The translations under genes were made by a program, and so were the position numbers. From contig JAOXYB010057489.1 of assembly GCA_028565635.1 (NCBI GenBank), positions 1 to 10,997 on the forward strand: a DNA stretch of 10,997 bases. Reading direction: 5' to 3'. The DNA comes from Phoronis ovalis. Its lineage: Eukaryota > Phoronida > Phoronidae. How positions within the stretch are numbered: position 1 is the stretch's first letter; the number at the start of each line of letters is the position of its first letter. The notes beneath the pieces were generated by a model, which saw only the letters and a list, made by a program, of their open reading frames with translations, did not search any database and was not told where the DNA came from. This document shows, piece after piece, positions 9,001 through 10,997 of the stretch.

Positions 9001-10693
9001 ATTAGCTTCTACGAAGGACTTGTTTGCCACATGCCCTTCCTTGTGCAATACTTCGTAGTAACTGATCGCCCCTATATAAAAATTTGGTTCTCACAAGGTC
9101 TCATTAGCTGTCACTTGCTTCTAGTCTGAGCGAAATTGTTTCAGAGTCTATAAACAAAACTACAATAAGATATAAAATTTAATTTAGAGGTAAGAAGTTT
9201 TAAACGATATATTAAAGCTGAGATTTATAGGCTCTGACACTCAGGGTGCTTATAAAATAACAGACAGAACATTAAATAGTTGCTATCTACCCAAATTTAA
9301 GTTATCAGGAGCAATTTCTTACTTGTCCAATTCTTCCTCTTTGTTTCAAAGAAATTCCACCACTGGATACAGCAGACACTACATTGCCATTGTAGTCAAT
9401 ACATATACAACCAACAGTATCTAGCAATTCACTAACATTTACTTTCTCTGAACTAATATCAGAATCTTCACAATCCAACATTGGTTTCTTCGAACTTTTA
9501 TCAAATGTTTCTTTCTGTTCATCCTTTTGAACCCTGACCTTTTGATCAACCTTTTTCCTGTTATCTACAAAGTTCTTTTTGTCTCTGCTCATATCTGAGG
9601 ATCCACTGTCTAGTTTGCAATATTTCGCCTCTATTTTAACATTGCTTCCACCACAGATATTGTCATTACTTGCAAAAGATTGTTTAAAGACATTCATTGT
9701 CTGTGGCAAACATTTCGTACTTTCCTTAGATAAACCAGTTAAATTATGATCTGTTTTGATGTTCTGGCTAGTGACATCTTTGTAAAAGTCATTTCTTAAA
9801 TTATCCTGAGTCTCTGATTCCTCTTTTTGAAGTTTTCTTTTATTTTTCCTATATGTTTTTTGTGAGGATTCTGAAATTATTGTTTATAATATAAGTAAAG
9901 CATTACTGGAACAAAACATAATTACTTTTATACATCAAGAAAACATCAAGGAGGCAAGAAAAAATTTGAACTGCAATTTTTCTGCTAATAGTATGTGAGT
10001 GTCACCAATGATAACATGGACATGACTCCTACCCATTTGGAAAACTTTTTAGAAACTGTATTTTATTTTATAGAAAGAAAAAAAATCCTGTTTTACCTGT
10101 CATTAGTAGAGATAAGTCACACCTTTCAAAACCTTCTTGTACAGCCCATTCAACTGCTCCCTTTCCAACAAGCAGGCTAAAAGACAGTGAAGAAAACAAA
10201 TGTTGAAATATGTTCAAAACATGAAATAAATGGCAGCCTCAATGTCACTTTCACTGTTATTGAAATCAGCAAAAAAAAAAAAAAAAGTCGCTGCTACTGT
10301 CTTATCATTATCATCATCCCCCATCCACTACTTTTCTGCTTTCAATATGTTTAAGGATGTGCAACCATAGCTTTGTACACTTAAGCAATAAGTACATAGC
10401 AGGAAAAGCCAAGTGGCTCAAACAAAGATTTTCTAGTTTTTGCTGTAGTAGCTTATACAAATAACACGTAAATACTTAATTTTCACAGTTCTCATCTCAA
10501 ATAATCTCGAAATCTTTTTACAAACAAAATAATTTTTGATTTCAAAAAAACACTGCAACTGACAACAATTGGAAATAACAAATTGTGAAATATTATAGAG
10601 AGACATACCATGGAGGAACTCGACCAAGAGACATTATACCCATTTTCTGTTTATTTGCTATTGCACTTGCAATTTCAATGGGGTTTTTGATGT
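5987..10693 (-). CDS. TASP1: Taspase-1 (threonine aspartase), six 3' exons; N-terminus outside the window
   Basis: Exons in order are 10693-10609, 10176-10097, 9870-9323, 7245-7056, 6847-6699 and 6079-5987, 1145 coding nt in all. Taspase-1 is an Ntn-hydrolase-fold endopeptidase of the type 2 asparaginase family. The proenzyme cleaves itself before a threonine, and the resulting alpha/beta enzyme cuts MLL-family histone methyltransferases and TFIIA after Asp in QxD/G-type sites. The family signature is clear: LGRVPPC, GKGAVEWAV, RKNKRKL, then the self-cleavage site LLD/TVG, AVSSGG, GRIGQAAMYGCGCWAE, VSTTGCGE, TDSMCIGHMSS and SRLPPGSVVG. Every one has a counterpart in order in human TASP1. The phases of all five introns agree with this reading. 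The missing N-terminal part corresponds to roughly the first third of the protein. The linker before the catalytic Thr is unusually long. Confidence 0.95.
6080..6698 (-). other. TASP1: TASP1 intron (phase 0, GT-AG)
   Basis: A 619-bp intron with donor AAG/GTTTGA at 6699/6698 and acceptor TAG ending at 6080. The donor is suboptimal (GTTTGA) but is needed, because the in-frame stop TGA lies within it. I see nothing else in this intron beyond AT-rich sequence. Confidence 0.88.
6699..6847 (-). CDS. TASP1: TASP1 exon with TDSMCIGHMSS motif
   Basis: 149 nt: the last two bases of a Gly codon and 49 full codons. It encodes a strand-rich stretch (AGVLAIRLE) followed by ELVWAHSTDSMCIGHMSSED. The latter matches the human VEFLWSHTTESMCVGYMSAQD region, part of the beta subunit. 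It is shorter than human between these two blocks, lacking the Cys/Ser/Gln-rich loop found there. The acceptor is CATTTTTAG ending at 6848. Confidence 0.93.
6848..7055 (-). other. TASP1: TASP1 intron with GC donor (GC-AG)
   Basis: A 208-bp phase-1 intron. The 5' site reads TTTTTAG/GCAAGT at 7056/7055 and the 3' site ends TTTTTAG at 6848. Using the GC donor joins G to GT, giving a Gly codon and the conserved frame (...DIFLGSKFLQN...AIRLE). The nearest GT lies four bases further on and would shift the frame and lose the conserved sequence. Apart from C at +2, the donor fits the strong AG/GCAAGT consensus that GC introns usually have. Confidence 0.88.
7056..7245 (-). CDS. TASP1: TASP1 exon with CGCWAE and STTGCGE motifs
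   Basis: 190 nt starting in phase 0 after TTTCCAG (AG at 7247-7246). It encodes AAMYGCGCWAENATDSLPGV, then AVSTTGCGEQIMKALLAKQC and a helical segment ending FKDIFL. The GCGCWAEN and STTGCGE blocks are hallmarks of taspase-1 and help form the active-site pocket behind the N-terminal Thr nucleophile. The exon ends with the first base of a Gly codon. Confidence 0.95.
7548..7675 (+). repeat. Left terminal inverted repeat
   Basis: Outer end GAGTGTCAGAGCC, with inner blocks tttaaaact, ttcttacctct, attttat.tcttat and gtttatagact. It pairs with the reverse complement of about 9130-9242. On the - strand it carries AGAG/GTAAGA at 7614-7605, a strong splice-donor consensus. Confidence 0.7.
7758..7778. 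repeat. Short hairpin (8-bp stem)
   Basis: ccataacc at 7758-7765 pairs with ggttatgg at 7771-7778 around a 5-base loop. It lies inside the inverted-repeat element. The function is unknown. Confidence 0.6.
7856..8142 (+). repeat. Two-copy tandem duplication, 150-bp period
   Basis: Copies start at 7856 and 8006, both with gaccagaccgtcaaaaa. They share long identical runs including aatctatcaattatattcat, ttgacgacag and tacgtccaaaagtct, and both end near an actcggag...cag block. Differences are scattered substitutions and a few single-base indels, so the duplication is moderately old. It lies wholly inside the inverted-repeat element. Confidence 0.9.
8966..8996. repeat. Hairpin with 14-bp stem
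   Basis: The arms 8966-8980 and 8983-8996 are reverse complements over GCTGCT and TATCCTAT, with one bulged A in the left arm and only two bases between the arms. A second inverted repeat follows: ctacgaag at 9009-9016 with cttcgtag at 9051-9058. Both lie near the right end of the element. Confidence 0.65.
9130..9242 (-). repeat. Right terminal inverted repeat
   Basis: Mirror of the left arm, with its outer 19 bp perfect. On the + strand it carries AGAG/GTAAGA at 9186-9195, the counterpart of the donor-like motif in the left arm. A TATATAAA box sits about 110 bp before it, at 9073-9080. Confidence 0.7.
9323..9870 (-). CDS. TASP1: TASP1 exon with self-cleavage site and catalytic threonine
   Basis: 548 nt: two bases completing a Glu codon and 182 full codons. 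It begins SSQKTYRKNKRKL, matching the human KRNKRKL segment that forms part of the nuclear localisation signal. It ends LLDTVGCICIDYNGNVVSAV / SSGGISLKQRGRIGQ. The Thr of LLD/TVG (codon 9418-9416) is the expected nucleophile released by autocleavage, equivalent to human Thr234. The Asp before it, the SSGG turn and the GRxGQ arginine are all present. Between RKL and the Thr lie about 137 residues, rich in Lys, Ser, Asp and Asn, against about 31 in human from memory. The acceptor is AATTTCAG (AG at 9872-9871), phase 1. Confidence 0.95.
9871..10096 (-). other. TASP1: TASP1 intron (phase 1, GT-AG)
   Basis: A 226-bp intron with donor ACAG/GTAAAA at 10097/10096 and acceptor TTTCAG ending at 9871. 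It joins G to AA, making Glu, so the protein reads LLMTE/SSQKT. Nothing else is seen inside it. Confidence 0.9.
10097..10176 (-). CDS. TASP1: TASP1 exon, LLVGKGAVEWAV segment
   Basis: 80 nt: one base completing Cys, 26 codons and one base of Glu. It encodes LLVGKGAVEWAVQEGFERCD followed by LSLLMT, matching human FLVGEGAYRWAVDHGI...IMTT in the alpha subunit. The acceptor TTTTAG ends at 10177. Confidence 0.92.
10177..10608 (-). other. TASP1: TASP1 intron (phase 2, GT-AG)
   Basis: A 432-bp intron with donor CATG/GTATGT and acceptor TTTTAG. It contains a run of 16 A on the + strand (10271-10286). Flanking sequence gives no sign of a retroposed gene copy, so this is most simply a simple-sequence tract. 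Confidence 0.88.
10609..10693 (-). CDS. TASP1: TASP1 exon, IKNPIEIA...LGRVPPC segment
   Basis: 85 nt: two bases of a split codon, 27 codons, and TG of the following Cys. It reads IKNPIEIASAIANKQKMG / IMSLGRVPP, matching human GIKNPVSVANRLL...GRIPPC. The TG plus C junction restores the conserved Cys after PP, strong support for both splice sites. The acceptor TTTTTAG has its AG at 10695-10694. Confidence 0.92.
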
Positions 10694-10997
10694 CTAAAAA
10701 AATATGTTAAAAATTAAATGAAAAGGTAGAATAGGTTTACTTCAAATACACGATAGAAAGTCTAAATAATCTGTCCCTTATCTGTGTGCTAAAAGTATCA
10801 AGTTCAGCACTCATGCACTAAAAAAAAAAAAATAGAAGTCAGTGTTTTAAGAAAAAATGTTTTACATTTCTTAGAAATGATAACTGAGTAATATACTAAT
10901 TACTGAAAATTAATAGCACAAAAAACAAGACAACGACGATTCGAAGAATCATCATTGTACGCTGTTTAAATTGGCTATTTGAGCGAAAGGAATTGCA
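10694..10997 (-). other. TASP1: TASP1 upstream intron, partial
   Basis: The remaining 304 bp show no segment resembling the next expected block of taspase-1 (the MGSNLN...DASIMDG region). I read it as part of an intron running off the window. It includes a run of 13 A at 10820-10832. Confidence 0.65.

Larger units (their letters stand above)
7548..9242. mobile_element. Putative non-autonomous DNA element with long terminal inverted repeats
   Basis: The outer 19 bp at 7548-7566 (GAGTGTCAGAGCCTATAAA) is an exact reverse complement of 9224-9242. The similarity continues inward, with indels, for roughly 110-120 bp on each side, including ttcttacctct and gtttatagact blocks. About 1.45 kb of unrelated AT-rich sequence lies between. 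This size and structure fit a MITE-like or foldback element without its own transposase. I see no convincing target-site duplication, so an old inverted duplication is the main alternative. No transposase remnant is recognisable inside. Confidence 0.6.
7246..9322 (-). other. TASP1: TASP1 intron (phase 0, GT-AG) containing an inverted-repeat element
   Basis: A 2077-bp intron with donor CAA/GTAAGA at 9323/9322 and acceptor CAG ending at 7246. Most of it (about 7548-9242) is bounded by long inverted repeats, described separately. Inside are a 150-bp tandem duplication, several short hairpins and a weak direct-repeat pair at 8366-8404 / 8506-8539 sharing ttattaagagcaca. A + strand open frame of 92 codons at 8708-8986 is AT-rich, looks like no known protein and is probably chance. 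Confidence 0.9.

Noticed and set aside
9073-9250. Spliced-leader RNA gene
   Set aside because: A TATA box and a GTAAG donor are present, but no convincing Sm-binding site or snRNA-like stem-loops follow, and the unit is explained as one arm of an inverted repeat.
10271-10286. A16 tract as the tail of a retroposed gene copy or SINE
   Set aside because: Upstream sequence shows no gene remnant or promoter boxes, and no flanking duplication is visible; simple A-runs are common in this window.
10433-10627. 64-codon - strand open frame near the TASP1 LGRVPPC exon
   Set aside because: It overlaps the exon in the wrong frame and runs into intron sequence.

Overview
The window is AT-rich nuclear DNA from an animal, almost certainly an invertebrate. 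Two metazoan-type, intron-containing genes are readable: a TRIM-family (RING / B-box / coiled-coil) ubiquitin ligase on the + strand and the 3' two-thirds of taspase-1 (TASP1, threonine aspartase) on the - strand. Introns range from about 0.2 to 2.2 kb, and the larger ones hold decayed repeats. I cannot name the phylum from the sequence. There is no sign of bacterial, viral or organellar organisation.

Layout. 1-1237: non-coding upstream region of the TRIM gene, probably with a 5'UTR splice acceptor just before the ATG. 1238-1430: TRIM exon with the start codon and the complete RING finger. 1431-3676: a 2.2-kb intron carrying four tandem copies (one truncated) of a roughly 327-bp repeat. 3677-4953: the long second coding exon (two B-boxes, coiled coil, beta-rich C-terminal domain, stop). 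Together these encode 489 aa. 4954-5986: the shared 3' region between the two convergent genes, with polyadenylation signals for each.

5987-10693 (-): six coding exons of TASP1, reconstructed by matching reading phases across every intron. In transcription order they are 10693-10609, 10176-10097, 9870-9323, 7245-7056, 6847-6699 and 6079-5987. All five phase joins fit. One intron (7055-6848) must use a GC donor. The exon holding the catalytic threonine also encodes a linker far longer than in human TASP1. The 2.1-kb intron at 7246-9322 holds a structure of about 1.7 kb with long terminal inverted repeats, and inside it a 150-bp tandem duplication. The N-terminal TASP1 exons lie beyond 10997.

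The two genes have no known joint function. TRIM proteins are E3 ubiquitin ligases. Taspase-1 is a self-cleaving endopeptidase that processes MLL-family methyltransferases and TFIIA. Their tail-to-tail arrangement looks like ordinary neighbourhood. The points most worth following up are the expanded TASP1 activation loop, its GC-AG intron, the inverted-repeat element whose arms conserve a splice-donor motif, and the TRIM C-terminal domain that has no NHL or B30.2 repeat after it.
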